Under the pieces are notes generated by a model that saw only the letters and a list, made by a program, of their open reading frames with translations, ran no database searches and was not told the origin of the DNA. DNA of 23,223 nt from a virus. Position numbers and translations under genes: made by a program. Every line of letters starts with the position of its first letter. The stretch's first letter is position 1. The DNA lies in the IMG/VR virus record IMGVR_UViG_3300009159_000336, positions 1 to 23,223 of that record, one strand, 5' to 3'. Below are positions 15,102 through 21,878 of the stretch, piece after piece.

Positions 15102-15626
15102 TTAGATAAACGAAACGAGTGCGTTAGCAGCCGCTGCGGTTCCAGTGAAATACAACTCAATAAGTTCGCTACCGCAGGTATCAACAATAATGAAACCAGA
15201 TGTGCAACTTGTGGTTCCATCAAATTTCTTGTAGTCACCAGCACCACTAGCCGAGAAAGTTATTGCTGGAAATAGGGCTGTTCCAGCAACAGTAATTGCA
15301 CCACCAGTCGCAGCCGTTGCTGTGGTCTGCGCAAGATTGACTGGAATCCACCGACCAGCAACCTTTGAGAATGACCAACCAATGACGTTCAGAACGATTG
15401 CACCGCCGCTTGTGAGGTACAATGGACACACCTTGATGTAGTTCATTGAAGGAGTTACAACAATTGACCCACCGCCCGTAGCAGGTTGAGTAGATGTTTG
15501 TACTCGCGCAGTCAAACTACCAGTAGCAACGACAGTAATGTTTGCTAACGATGCAACTTCCATTGCATCTGGAATCGTTTGTAGTGCGGTGACAGTTCCA
15601 GCGCGTCCTGATAGGTCTACTAACAT
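15102..15626 (-). CDS. Unknown beta-rich virion protein, 174 aa
   Basis: The start ATG 15624-15626 follows AAGGAAA built onto the upstream stop. The protein is rich in Thr, Ala, Val and Gly with alternating hydrophobic residues (TVVATGSLTARVQ, IVLNVIGWSF, AITVAGTALFPAITF), which suggests an all-beta structural protein. There is no signal peptide or membrane span. Two Cys pairs near the C-terminus (TTSCTSG and VDTCGSE) are the only notable residues. I do not recognise a family. Between the adaptor and a spike protein it may be a tail or head surface component, or the base that holds the following spike. Confidence 0.82.
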   Translation of the reverse strand: MLVDLSGRAGTVTALQTIPDAMEVASLANITVVATGSLTARVQTSTQPATGGGSIVVTPSMNYIKVCPLYLTSGGAIVLNVIGWSFSKVAGRWIPVNLAQTTATAATGGAITVAGTALFPAITFSASGAGDYKKFDGTTSCTSGFIIVDTCGSELIELYFTGTAAAANALVSFI

Positions 15627-15638
15627 AGCGTTTCCTTA
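15627..15638 (-). promoter_or_regulatory. Ribosome binding site fused to adaptor stop codon
   Basis: The minus-strand leader TAAGGAAACGCT precedes ATG at 15626; TAA ends the adaptor gene and overlaps the AAGGAA site. Eleven of twelve bases match the leader at 6350-6361, over 9 kb away. Confidence 0.75.
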
Positions 15639-16361
15639 TGATGGGCTTGGGACGGTGTTTGTCATTACAAACCCGCCGTTGTTTCGATAGTTGTTTATCC
15701 AAACGTTTGGTCGCAACTGACCAAAGTGTGCTTGCAGCATCCCGTCCTTGCGCTGCGCAGTACCAAAGAGTGTTCCAGCCTCAATCTCTGCAAGACGCTG
15801 TGACTGTTGTCCATCTTCGTACGATTCCGTAATCGCACGGACGTAGAGAACGAGCAAACCCTCTAGATAAAGCGGGATTGAGATGACATCCGTTGGCAAG
15901 TTTGCAGTCGATACACGCTGCCAGCCCGTGCGATACGTGATCTTGATCTTGTTTACTTCAGAACTGTCAGGAGTTGGATAGATTTGCAACTGATACGTCT
16001 GTGTAGGAGCAGCATTTGTAGGCACAACCGCCTTCACGTACCCTCGCGTACCGTAACTATCAAAGTCAGACGAACGAGTGTTCTCTACCTCATCCTGATT
16101 GGTGATCAACAGCGGCAATGTTCCGCTCCACGCGGCAATCAGTTCAGAAAAGTCAGCAGGAAGCAGCACATACTGTAGACCAGCAGTCGTTGACAGCAGT
16201 GCAGTGGCTTGCCTGAACGTCCACTGGTAGCCAAACAGATGCTCACCAGCCTGATTAATGATCTCAGCCTGTCGTTCTGCGACAGTCTGACCAGCGGCGG
16301 TCGATGGGCGACCACCAATGGCGAGCAACACATGGTTCGTCAGGTCTTTGTAGTACAGCAT
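15636..16361 (-). CDS. Head-tail adaptor (tail tubular protein A-like)
   Basis: A 241-aa protein. MLYYKDLTNHVLLAIGG opens a helical N-terminal part; the centre is beta-rich (YQLQIYPTPDSS, KIKITYRTGWQ), followed by ISIPLYLEGLLVLYVRAITESYEDG and a helical end. The arrangement YR.GW, then P..LE.LL..YVRA and a YED motif is what I know from podovirus adaptor or tail-tubular-A proteins (T7 gp11 role), which sit under the portal and start the tail. Gene order after the capsid genes agrees. Oddly, the ATG at 16359-16361 has no Shine-Dalgarno site: a 12-bp hairpin ends only six bases upstream. It could also be named a connector; a tail-completion role is the alternative. Confidence 0.85.
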   Translation of the reverse strand: MLYYKDLTNHVLLAIGGRPSTAAGQTVAERQAEIINQAGEHLFGYQWTFRQATALLSTTAGLQYVLLPADFSELIAAWSGTLPLLITNQDEVENTRSSDFDSYGTRGYVKAVVPTNAAPTQTYQLQIYPTPDSSEVNKIKITYRTGWQRVSTANLPTDVISIPLYLEGLLVLYVRAITESYEDGQQSQRLAEIEAGTLFGTAQRKDGMLQAHFGQLRPNVWINNYRNNGGFVMTNTVPSPS

Positions 16362-16367
16362 TGAAAT

Positions 16368-16395
16368 CCACTGGACGGGTTTCCCCGTCCAGTGG
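16368..16395 (-). terminator. Perfect 12-bp hairpin with GAAA loop between decoration and adaptor genes
   Basis: On the minus strand the arm CCACTGGACGGG is followed by the loop GAAA and the exact complement CCCGTCCAGTGG. The six bases ATTTCA then lead to the adaptor ATG. GAAA is a GNRA tetraloop, so the RNA stem should be very stable. There is no run of U after it, so it is not a standard intrinsic terminator. It may cut or slow transcription, protect the upstream capsid messages from 3' decay, or limit ribosome access to the adaptor start. Confidence 0.75.
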
Positions 16396-16413
16396 TATGG
16401 GTTTAATCAATCA

Positions 16414-16917
16414 TCAAGAAATCTGATCACGGAACCAATACTGGAGCGGAATGAAGACGCGGCGTTGCACGGTCGATGCACCAGCAATTGCTTCCATAAG
16501 CACGGCTGCTGCATTTACACCAGTAGCAGTACCACCTACGTCAACAAACGAACCAGCAGTATCGCCGGGTTCAAGCAATGCACCAATAGTTACTGCACCG
16601 CTGGCAATGACCTTGGCAGTAACAATTCCACCAAACTGAACAGTGACTGTTGAACCAACAGCACCCGAAGTACCAGCCAAATCAGTAACAACTCCAATGT
16701 AACCGTTGAAGTTGGTAAGGTCACCGTCTGCTGGAGCAACGCAGTTAAAGACATAGAGCGGATCATAGCCCAAACTTGGATCAATAACTGCACTGCCATG
16801 CAAGAACGAAGTAGCAACAACATCACCGACTGCAACAGTTGCAGTACGGACTACGCACTTGGTCGTGTAGTTCACGGGGTGTGCGCCGAGAGGACCAGCC
16901 GATGGGGTAAAAATCAT
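16414..16917 (-). CDS. Capsid decoration / head surface protein candidate
   Basis: A 167-aa protein from ATG 16915-16917, chosen because AAAGGAA lies at a proper distance and the paralogous domain in the SGNH fusion starts at the same residue (MIFTP against MTFAP). The frame is open further upstream to 17031, but that part runs into the capsid gene. The sequence is all-beta in look (VGDVVATSFLHGSAVIDP, YVFNCV, GYIGVVTDL, VTVQFGGI, RRVFIPLQYWF). It follows the major capsid gene and is fenced by two hairpins. Small beta proteins next to the capsid gene commonly bind the outer shell and strengthen it, hence the call. That call is inferred from order and size; no named family is claimed. The gene ends in a double stop, TGATGA. 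Confidence 0.8.
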   Translation of the reverse strand: MIFTPSAGPLGAHPVNYTTKCVVRTATVAVGDVVATSFLHGSAVIDPSLGYDPLYVFNCVAPADGDLTNFNGYIGVVTDLAGTSGAVGSTVTVQFGGIVTAKVIASGAVTIGALLEPGDTAGSFVDVGGTATGVNAAAVLMEAIAGASTVQRRVFIPLQYWFRDQIS

Positions 16918-16938
16918 GTGATTTCCTTTGTGAGAGAA

Positions 16939-16960
16939 GGGGGTGGGATGACCCACCCCC
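16939..16960 (-). terminator. GC-rich 9-bp hairpin after the major capsid gene
   Basis: On the minus strand GGGGGTGGG, loop TCAT and CCCACCCCC form a perfect stem 7 bases after the capsid stop. It is followed by TTCTCTCAC and then the AAAGGAA site of the next gene. No uridine run follows, so full termination is unlikely; partial termination, processing or mRNA stabilisation of the capsid message is more likely. Confidence 0.7.
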
Positions 16961-16967
16961 CGTTGTA

Positions 16968-18245
16968 TTAGGAGACAGCAATAGGGGCAACGATTCCGTG
17001 ACGCTGACGGCTGTTGCAGAACACGTTCCACCAGCAGTCAACAGGCTGAACCCAAGTAAACGGCTGATTTGGGTGACGCATGACATCATGCTTCTTCATG
17101 TAACGAGTCGAGTGATAGATAGGAGTGATGTACTGACCGTTCACGAAGAAGAATCGAGCACCCTTATCGATGGTGTTCGCTGCAAATTCGGTTGAATTGG
17201 CAACCATAGTCTGAGCCTGCCGACCACTGAGATCGTCTGTACGTGAAGAACCAGCAGCAATAGCAGGATAAATTGCAGCCGTGTCCATGTTGGCGCAGTA
17301 TTCAACAGGAATACCACTGAAGGTAGGCGTGTTGTACGCCGAATCTTGCTGACTGACCAACATATTGTTGCTGGAACGGAGTGTGCGCTTGTAAAGGTTC
17401 AAACCTTCCTTGGAGCACAAGATCATTTGGCGATTGAAGTTTGTTTCTTCAAAGTACTGCTTCTGAGTAAGCGGAGACTTGAATTGAACCTTTAAGAACA
17501 TATCGTCAAATGCGCCAAACAGACTATAAACAGATCGTGCAATCGATGCGTTTGCGTTGTGACCTGTGTAAGTAACGTTGGTCGTAGCAGCAGTGTTGAT
17601 TAAAGCAGACTTGTTGTAGAACGAAATCTGATTTGACCAACGTGGATCATTTGCTGGGTTAATGCCCAAGATATTTGGAGCACTTGACTGTGTTGCAAGC
17701 CATGCCGAACCACCGCGTTCACCAAAGGTGAGATCGCTATTGACGGTTTCAGTGATGAAAGCAGGAATCGAGTACGGCTCCTTGCCACCAGTTTCCACGT
17801 TGCCGTAGTTATTGAATGGTGATGCCCACAGATCGTTTTCCATGCCGTTGAGCATGGAAGTCCACATACGCATTTCCTTGATGCGCTTCACGCGCTTGTA
17901 CATGACCTTGGCATCGCCTTCGTTCAGTTCGATTTCCTGATCGGTCCACGACATATGGTCCATGCTGAAACGCCAAGGAGCAGACAGTGTGTCAGTGACC
18001 TGCGGGTTGCGCCAAGTGAATACTTCATTCGGCTCATACTTCTGGTAGGTGGACGAATCGTCAAAGACGATGACATCCTTGATGGAAGTACCACCCTGAA
18101 TAGTCGTTTCGCTTGCCTTCTCCTTGAGGAGACGCGAGAGAACGTAGTTATTCTTGACGGCTTCGTTAATAACGGCATCCGCACTCTTCAGATATGAAGG
18201 TCCGGTTGACTGCATGAAGTCATTGAATTGTGTAATTGAAGGCAT
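16968..18245 (-). CDS. Major capsid protein
   Basis: A 425-aa protein from ATG 18243-18245, with AAAGGAA upstream. It directly follows the scaffold gene and precedes a hairpin, as expected for the most abundant virion protein. Features: a helical N-terminus (MPSITQFNDFMQSTGPSYLK), then GGTSIKDVIVFDDSSTYQKY and FTWRNPQV, then WRFSMDHMSWTDQEIELN. I know this pattern from capsid proteins of short-tailed phages with a P22/HK97-type shell. The middle is mixed alpha/beta, and the end carries HDVMRHPNQPFTWVQPVDCWW. Length is normal for the HK97 fold. There is no N-terminal protease-processed delta domain and no protease gene nearby; the separate scaffold fits this. The fold assignment rests on position and pattern, not on a structure search. 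Confidence 0.88.
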   Translation of the reverse strand: MPSITQFNDFMQSTGPSYLKSADAVINEAVKNNYVLSRLLKEKASETTIQGGTSIKDVIVFDDSSTYQKYEPNEVFTWRNPQVTDTLSAPWRFSMDHMSWTDQEIELNEGDAKVMYKRVKRIKEMRMWTSMLNGMENDLWASPFNNYGNVETGGKEPYSIPAFITETVNSDLTFGERGGSAWLATQSSAPNILGINPANDPRWSNQISFYNKSALINTAATTNVTYTGHNANASIARSVYSLFGAFDDMFLKVQFKSPLTQKQYFEETNFNRQMILCSKEGLNLYKRTLRSSNNMLVSQQDSAYNTPTFSGIPVEYCANMDTAAIYPAIAAGSSRTDDLSGRQAQTMVANSTEFAANTIDKGARFFFVNGQYITPIYHSTRYMKKHDVMRHPNQPFTWVQPVDCWWNVFCNSRQRHGIVAPIAVS

Positions 18246-18259
18246 AGCCTATTCCTTTA
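18246..18259 (-). promoter_or_regulatory. Capsid ribosome binding site overlapping scaffold stop
   Basis: The minus strand reads TAAAGGAATAGGCT directly before the capsid ATG. TAA ends the scaffold gene and AAAGGAA is the binding site, a third case in this window of a stop codon merged with the next Shine-Dalgarno site. Confidence 0.7.
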
Positions 18260-19129
18260 ACGTTTGGTGCGGGACGAACTCTTGTGCGTCCCAGAGAGGA
18301 TTTGATCAAGAACATCATCATCAGCATCGCGAACAGGAGCCTTCACAGGCGGACTTGACGCACGTGGCGCGGTTGGCTGTGAGTTCTTGATCGATGGTGC
18401 AGACGTTTTGGTTCCAACTAGTTCCGTGTAGGCGGCTCGCGTGAGTTCATCAATGCTCGCGTACCCACCCGGCTTTGCCGCACCCATTGCAGACATCTTT
18501 GCTACGACTACGTCAAAGGTTGGAGCCTTCGCCCCATACTGAACACGTATCGAAGCATCCGATGCACGGGCTTCGGCAAGCAGCATTCTTTCCTGCATTT
18601 GCTGCTGTTGCATCTGAAAGGCTGAACGGACTGGCGCAACAACGTCTTCGCCATACATTTCCGCCATTTGCTCAAAGGGATCAGCCGCCTTTGGAGCCGC
18701 ATTCGTAGGCTTGTTAGCCTCGACCGCCGCATCCGGTGGTGACTTCGTCTGCGCAAGTTGCTCCTCCATCTGCTTCACTCGACCGCCGTATGAATCGACA
18801 TCCTTCTGTCGCTTCTCAGCCTTTGCAGCCCATTCGGCTAGCACAGCATCGGAAGCAGAAGAAATGATTGCATCCGGTACGCCATCCCGTTTAAGGATCT
18901 TGGCGACCACTTCACGGTCAAAGGCGGGTGTGGATGGTACAGACTCAGGAGCGGGTGCAGACGAATCTACATCGGCTTCATCATCATCGGATTCCACACT
19001 TCCAAGCAATTGATCAAGTATCGAATCATCGTCATCTGGTTGTGATGATTCAACTTCGATACCAGTGTCTTGCTCCGTTGTCCCGCTGGGCAACGTTTCG
19101 ACATCAATGGGTTCAGCGGTGCTGTCCAT
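18257..19129 (-). CDS. Scaffolding protein, acidic with repeated end motif
   Basis: A 290-aa protein from ATG 19127-19129. This start has AGAGGAC at the right spacing; the frame runs on to 19222, but that lies inside the FmdB-like gene and reads as basic, unlike the rest. The N-terminal 70 residues are strongly acidic (PDDDDSILDQLLG at 31-43). Helical coiled-coil stretches follow (about 70-130 and 150-195, with FQMQQQQMQERMLLAEARA). The C-terminus has a Pro/Ser linker, then DADDDVLDQILSG (268-280) and a basic tail HKSSSRTKR. Acidic front, coiled centre and basic end before the capsid gene is the usual scaffold plan; the basic tail is where P22 scaffold binds the coat. The DD.[IV]LDQ[LI]L motif occurs at both ends. 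Confidence 0.88.
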   Translation of the reverse strand: MDSTAEPIDVETLPSGTTEQDTGIEVESSQPDDDDSILDQLLGSVESDDDEADVDSSAPAPESVPSTPAFDREVVAKILKRDGVPDAIISSASDAVLAEWAAKAEKRQKDVDSYGGRVKQMEEQLAQTKSPPDAAVEANKPTNAAPKAADPFEQMAEMYGEDVVAPVRSAFQMQQQQMQERMLLAEARASDASIRVQYGAKAPTFDVVVAKMSAMGAAKPGGYASIDELTRAAYTELVGTKTSAPSIKNSQPTAPRASSPPVKAPVRDADDDVLDQILSGTHKSSSRTKR

Positions 19130-19131
19130 AG

Positions 19132-19434
19132 TTAGTCCTCTGCTCGCATATAGCCGTGCTCTGACGCAACGTTGCGTTCGTGCCTGCGGCTTGAGATGAT
19201 TGGTTGACCCTTCGCATTGCAAGGAACTCCCGGCATATTGCGCGGGAGTGTCACACTTACATAGGGGTATGTGCCTGTAGTGAAGTTAGGCGACAGTTGC
19301 GCACTACTTAGAATGCGTGTCAACGTGCCGCGTTCCGGATGCTGCACCACTTCGCCTACCGAAGGCACAGTGGACATGGGGTAATAAACCTCCACGACTT
19401 GCCCTGCTTGATTGGTAAATTCGTAGTTCGGCAT
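19132..19434 (-). CDS. FmdB-like small protein lacking the zinc cysteines
   Basis: A 100-aa protein whose ATG overlaps the portal stop as TAATG. The start MPNYEFTNQAGQVVEVYYPM, then VPSVGEVV and TLTRILSS, follows the plan of FmdB-type zinc-ribbon proteins (MP.YEY.C..C...E...M....P...R). The N-terminal cysteines are absent, and the only Cys in the protein is in GVPCNAKGQPI. Phages often carry such a gene near portal or packaging genes, role unknown. The C-terminal half is basic and possibly disordered (SSRRHERN). The 3' end holds the binding site of the scaffold gene. The similarity is a pattern match by eye; the protein could also be a small head-assembly factor. Confidence 0.78.
   Translation of the reverse strand: MPNYEFTNQAGQVVEVYYPMSTVPSVGEVVQHPERGTLTRILSSAQLSPNFTTGTYPYVSVTLPRNMPGVPCNAKGQPIISSRRHERNVASEHGYMRAED
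19135..19141 (-). promoter_or_regulatory. Ribosome binding site deciding the scaffold start
   Basis: The minus strand reads AGAGGAC, then TAACT (stop of the FmdB-like gene) and ATG at 19129. It supports the internal ATG for the scaffold rather than the longer open frame. Confidence 0.7.
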
Positions 19435-21206
19435 TACATCCTCGAAGCAGCCGCTGCAATTGCGCCTTGTGATCGCGCCGATATTGCAGGTTGCTCGCCA
19501 GTAGGAGACGGGGAAGGAGGACTTTGTGGAACACCCCCTACCCCCCCTTGTGGTGCTTGCTGTGGTTGGGTTGCTTGTTTCAGGATCGACTCATCAATGA
19601 AGTCAGCCATCTGCGGGACGTTCTGGGCATCGCCAAGGAAGGACATCAGGTCGCGCCAGCGGATCCACGGCATGGCTGGCATTGCCTGCGCAGCCTGAGT
19701 TACAACCGTAAATGTCTCCACAGCACGCTTTTGCGCCAGCATTTCGCTGGTTCGCTCCATTGAATAGGCATCCACATCGATCTGCATATCCTCCCAAGCA
19801 CCCACCTTCAGACCGCCTTGGAAGATCGGATCCTCCATCGGTAAACCCTTGGTGTCCTCGCCGCCGACCGGGATGACGATGCGCTGATCGTGCCACATAT
19901 ACCAGCCGACATTGCGCATGATCGTGTCTACCGACTCTTGGAAGCCGCGCTTGAGGTGGGCAATGCGCATCGTGGAGGCACTTTCAGCAACCGCCACCTC
20001 AGTAGCCGATGCTCCACCTGAGATGTTTCCACGCATCGCATCGGACATCCCCAGTGCTCGATCCAAACGCTCCTTGGCGGTTTCGACCGACTGAATATGT
20101 TGATTTGTAGTGCCACCAACTTCGATGGGGACAATGCTTTGCGCCGTGATTCCTGCTTCTGCAAAGACGTAAAGATCCGGCGCACTGACAATGTCTTGTA
20201 GCAACTTGGGGTTCTTGGCATCGCCGACCAGAATTCTCTTGTACCGCTTGGTGTTCTCTTGCTGACGGACAGCAAGTTCGTTTGCATAGTTGATCTGATC
20301 GCGGCAAGCCACAATCGGACTCAGCGGGTATGGGTCATTGGGAACAGTGAACGCACCGAACATCACGTATGGACCGTTCGGAGCACCATAGTAAGGGCGC
20401 GGGGCGCGGACGTATTCGTATCGCGGTGCTGGTGCGCCAGAATTCCCCTGATACTTGGCAATGGTGTAGATCGTCCCATTGAACAGTGCCTGATCAGTTG
20501 CCTCATCGATCAGTTCGGCAGCAGCCTCATCCAATTCTGGAACCCACACTTCGTAGATAGCGAGTTCCTTGCGCTCTGGGATGTCACGATAGTCACGTAA
20601 TTCGTCAACACCGTTGTTGCAGGCGAGGCTTTCGATGACCTCCCTGTTCCAAGTCTCATCAATCTCAGCCAAACGCAACAGGTCTTCTTTGTCACTGATC
20701 CACACGTGACCCATGAAGCGAGCCTCTTCCCAGTGCTGCGCTGCCGGATCAATGAAGAACCGCTCTGGATCAATGCGGTACAGGCGTGGAAGATACGGAC
20801 CGTCAGCATCCCACTTGCGCTCCGCCCCCTTTGGCTCGTTGACAACCATGCCAACTCCCCAGCCCAACAACATATCGGTGGCAATGCGCTCCAACGTCCC
20901 GCGCACCCGGGTCATCTTCGACCAACGATTGATACCAGCCTTCATCGCTACGCAGGCTGTCTTCTGAATGCCTGGGCGCGAACTGGTCACTCGCACCTTC
21001 GGGTTGTCATGCACGATGCGGGGGAGCACCATCGAAATATACGCATGGACTGCGTTCTCCGGCTGCTCCGTCCCCCGACCGCTTCGGTACGCCGCACCTG
21101 AGAACGCCTCGCGGAGTTCCTTCGGGGTTTCCATGTGCTCATTGCGAAAGTATTCCGCCCGTTCGATCTCGTCACGAATGGCGTTGATATTACTAAAGTC
21201 AATCAC
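19434..21206 (-). CDS. Portal protein
   Basis: A 590-aa protein starting at GTG (21204-21206), which overlaps the preceding stop as GTGA; the stop overlaps the next start as TAATG. The portal ring sits at one capsid corner and passes DNA in and out with the terminase. Signs: helical N-terminal domain, then MLLGWGVGMVVNEP and YRIDPERFFIDPAA (the D.E.F..DP.A pattern of podovirus portals). Later come PLSPIVACRDQINYANELAV and the helical RLDRALGMSDAMRG with SATEVAVAESAS (SATEVA at 400-405), typical of the portal stem and crown. The C-terminal tail is rich in Gln/Pro/Ser. Length fits the 500-750 aa seen for these portals. Its position between terL and scaffold agrees. Confidence 0.92.
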   Translation of the reverse strand: MIDFSNINAIRDEIERAEYFRNEHMETPKELREAFSGAAYRSGRGTEQPENAVHAYISMVLPRIVHDNPKVRVTSSRPGIQKTACVAMKAGINRWSKMTRVRGTLERIATDMLLGWGVGMVVNEPKGAERKWDADGPYLPRLYRIDPERFFIDPAAQHWEEARFMGHVWISDKEDLLRLAEIDETWNREVIESLACNNGVDELRDYRDIPERKELAIYEVWVPELDEAAAELIDEATDQALFNGTIYTIAKYQGNSGAPAPRYEYVRAPRPYYGAPNGPYVMFGAFTVPNDPYPLSPIVACRDQINYANELAVRQQENTKRYKRILVGDAKNPKLLQDIVSAPDLYVFAEAGITAQSIVPIEVGGTTNQHIQSVETAKERLDRALGMSDAMRGNISGGASATEVAVAESASTMRIAHLKRGFQESVDTIMRNVGWYMWHDQRIVIPVGGEDTKGLPMEDPIFQGGLKVGAWEDMQIDVDAYSMERTSEMLAQKRAVETFTVVTQAAQAMPAMPWIRWRDLMSFLGDAQNVPQMADFIDESILKQATQPQQAPQGGVGGVPQSPPSPSPTGEQPAISARSQGAIAAAASRM

Positions 21207-21520
21207 GTGGATACCTTCTGCTTGGCTTTACCTTCAAGTTCAATCGCTGCCAACTTCGCCTTCATATTTGAAAGCGTGTTCTCCAGCGAAGACAATCGAT
21301 TCACAAGAATCGCAATCGATGAGTTGTCAAATCCCTTGGCTTGAGTCAAACCATGATCCTCCAATTGCTTGGCGATCTTCTCACCCTCAATGGGGTCAAG
21401 GTCTAACTTCAGACCAGTGGACAGCATGACACGCATACGACCACCGAGATCGTCAATCTGTAGTACCTCGTCAGCGTGATACCACGTAGCACGGATCTTG
21501 ATGAATCGATGTCCAAGCAT
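21203..21520 (-). CDS. Small protein with beta front and coiled-coil end, unknown
   Basis: A 105-aa protein whose ATG immediately follows the stop of the 36-aa gene. The first 50 residues are beta-like (FIKIRATWYHADEVLQIDD, RVMLSTGLKLDLDP) and could form a small barrel. Residues 70-95 (LVNRLSSLENTLSNMKAKLA) are a coiled coil. The stop overlaps the portal GTG start as GTGA, so portal translation probably depends on this gene. No family is recognised. Being before the portal it may help portal or terminase assembly; a small-terminase function cannot be excluded but lacks a helix-turn-helix. Confidence 0.8.
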   Translation of the reverse strand: MLGHRFIKIRATWYHADEVLQIDDLGGRMRVMLSTGLKLDLDPIEGEKIAKQLEDHGLTQAKGFDNSSIAILVNRLSSLENTLSNMKAKLAAIELEGKAKQKVST

Positions 21521-21631
21521 TTAGTAACCCTTCATCTTCGTGACCTTCTTACCAGTCTTCTTTGCCGCGACTGCCGCAGCAGCCTTTCCCTTAGCGGTGT
21601 ATGGGAACGTTTTCTTTCCTACCTTTGGCAT
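21521..21631 (-). CDS. Tiny lysine-rich protein, 36 aa
   Basis: ATG at 21629-21631 overlaps the stop of the 38-aa gene as TAATG; TAA ends directly before the 105-aa gene. The sequence opens MPKVGKKTFPYTAKGKAAAA and ends in KKVTKMKGY, with very high Lys and Ala and no acidic residue. I have seen proteins beginning MPKVGKK.FPYTAKGKA in many short-tailed phages near packaging genes, always without a known role. The strong positive charge suggests nucleic-acid contact or virion packing. The tight coupling and the GGGTGGGAAG upstream support translation. Confidence 0.75.
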   Translation of the reverse strand: MPKVGKKTFPYTAKGKAAAAVAAKKTGKKVTKMKGY

Positions 21632-21747
21632 TACGACTTCCCACCCTTTCGCATTTCCTTCATCTTCATTGCCATGCTTTCCTTCTTCTCATGCTTCTTC
21701 TTCGCCATTGAAGACTTGTAAGTCTCCTTCTTTGCTGCCTTCTTCAT
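21631..21747 (-). CDS. Tiny lysine/methionine-rich protein, 38 aa
   Basis: The ATG at 21745-21747 overlaps the previous stop as ATGA, and its stop shares one base with the next ATG (TAATG). It starts MKKAAKKETYKSSMAKKKHE and ends KEMRKGGKS: about 40 percent Lys/Arg and six Met. It looks like one charged helix. No family is recognised. It lies between two other tiny basic proteins, all coupled, which argues that it is a real gene rather than a chance frame. Confidence 0.68.
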   Translation of the reverse strand: MKKAAKKETYKSSMAKKKHEKKESMAMKMKEMRKGGKS

Positions 21748-21878
21748 TTACTCTTCTTCTTCCAGCCGCTCTTCATGGCGGCAAATGACTTCGCGCTGAC
21801 AGTAGATGCAGACTTGGGGCGCGAGATCCCAAGAGCCTTACGCTTATTGATGTTTCCAACCAATGAGTTCTTTGCCAT
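21744..21878 (-). CDS. Tiny basic protein, 44 aa
   Basis: The ATG at 21876-21878 overlaps the stop of the 93-aa gene as TAATG, and the stop overlaps the next ATG as ATGA. The start MAKNSLVGNINKRKALGISR, the central PKSASTVS and the end AMKSGWKKKSK resemble small basic proteins common beside packaging genes of podoviruses (a plan like NINRRK.AG.SRPKS.STVS). Their role is unknown. Basic charge suggests DNA or RNA binding. The protein is too small for an enzyme. Confidence 0.75.
   Translation of the reverse strand: MAKNSLVGNINKRKALGISRPKSASTVSAKSFAAMKSGWKKKSK

Noticed and set aside
16368-16960. The two hairpins as classic Rho-independent terminators
   Set aside because: Neither is followed by a run of U on the minus strand, and the next gene starts within a few to 21 bases. 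Kept as regulatory hairpins of uncertain action.
16918-17031. Longer start of the decoration gene at 17031
   Set aside because: The extension reads back through the hairpin into the capsid gene, whereas ATG 16917 has AAAGGAA and matches the paralogue.
19130-19222. Longer scaffold start at 19222
   Set aside because: The added 31 residues are basic and lie inside the FmdB-like gene; the ATG at 19129 has a good AGAGGA site.
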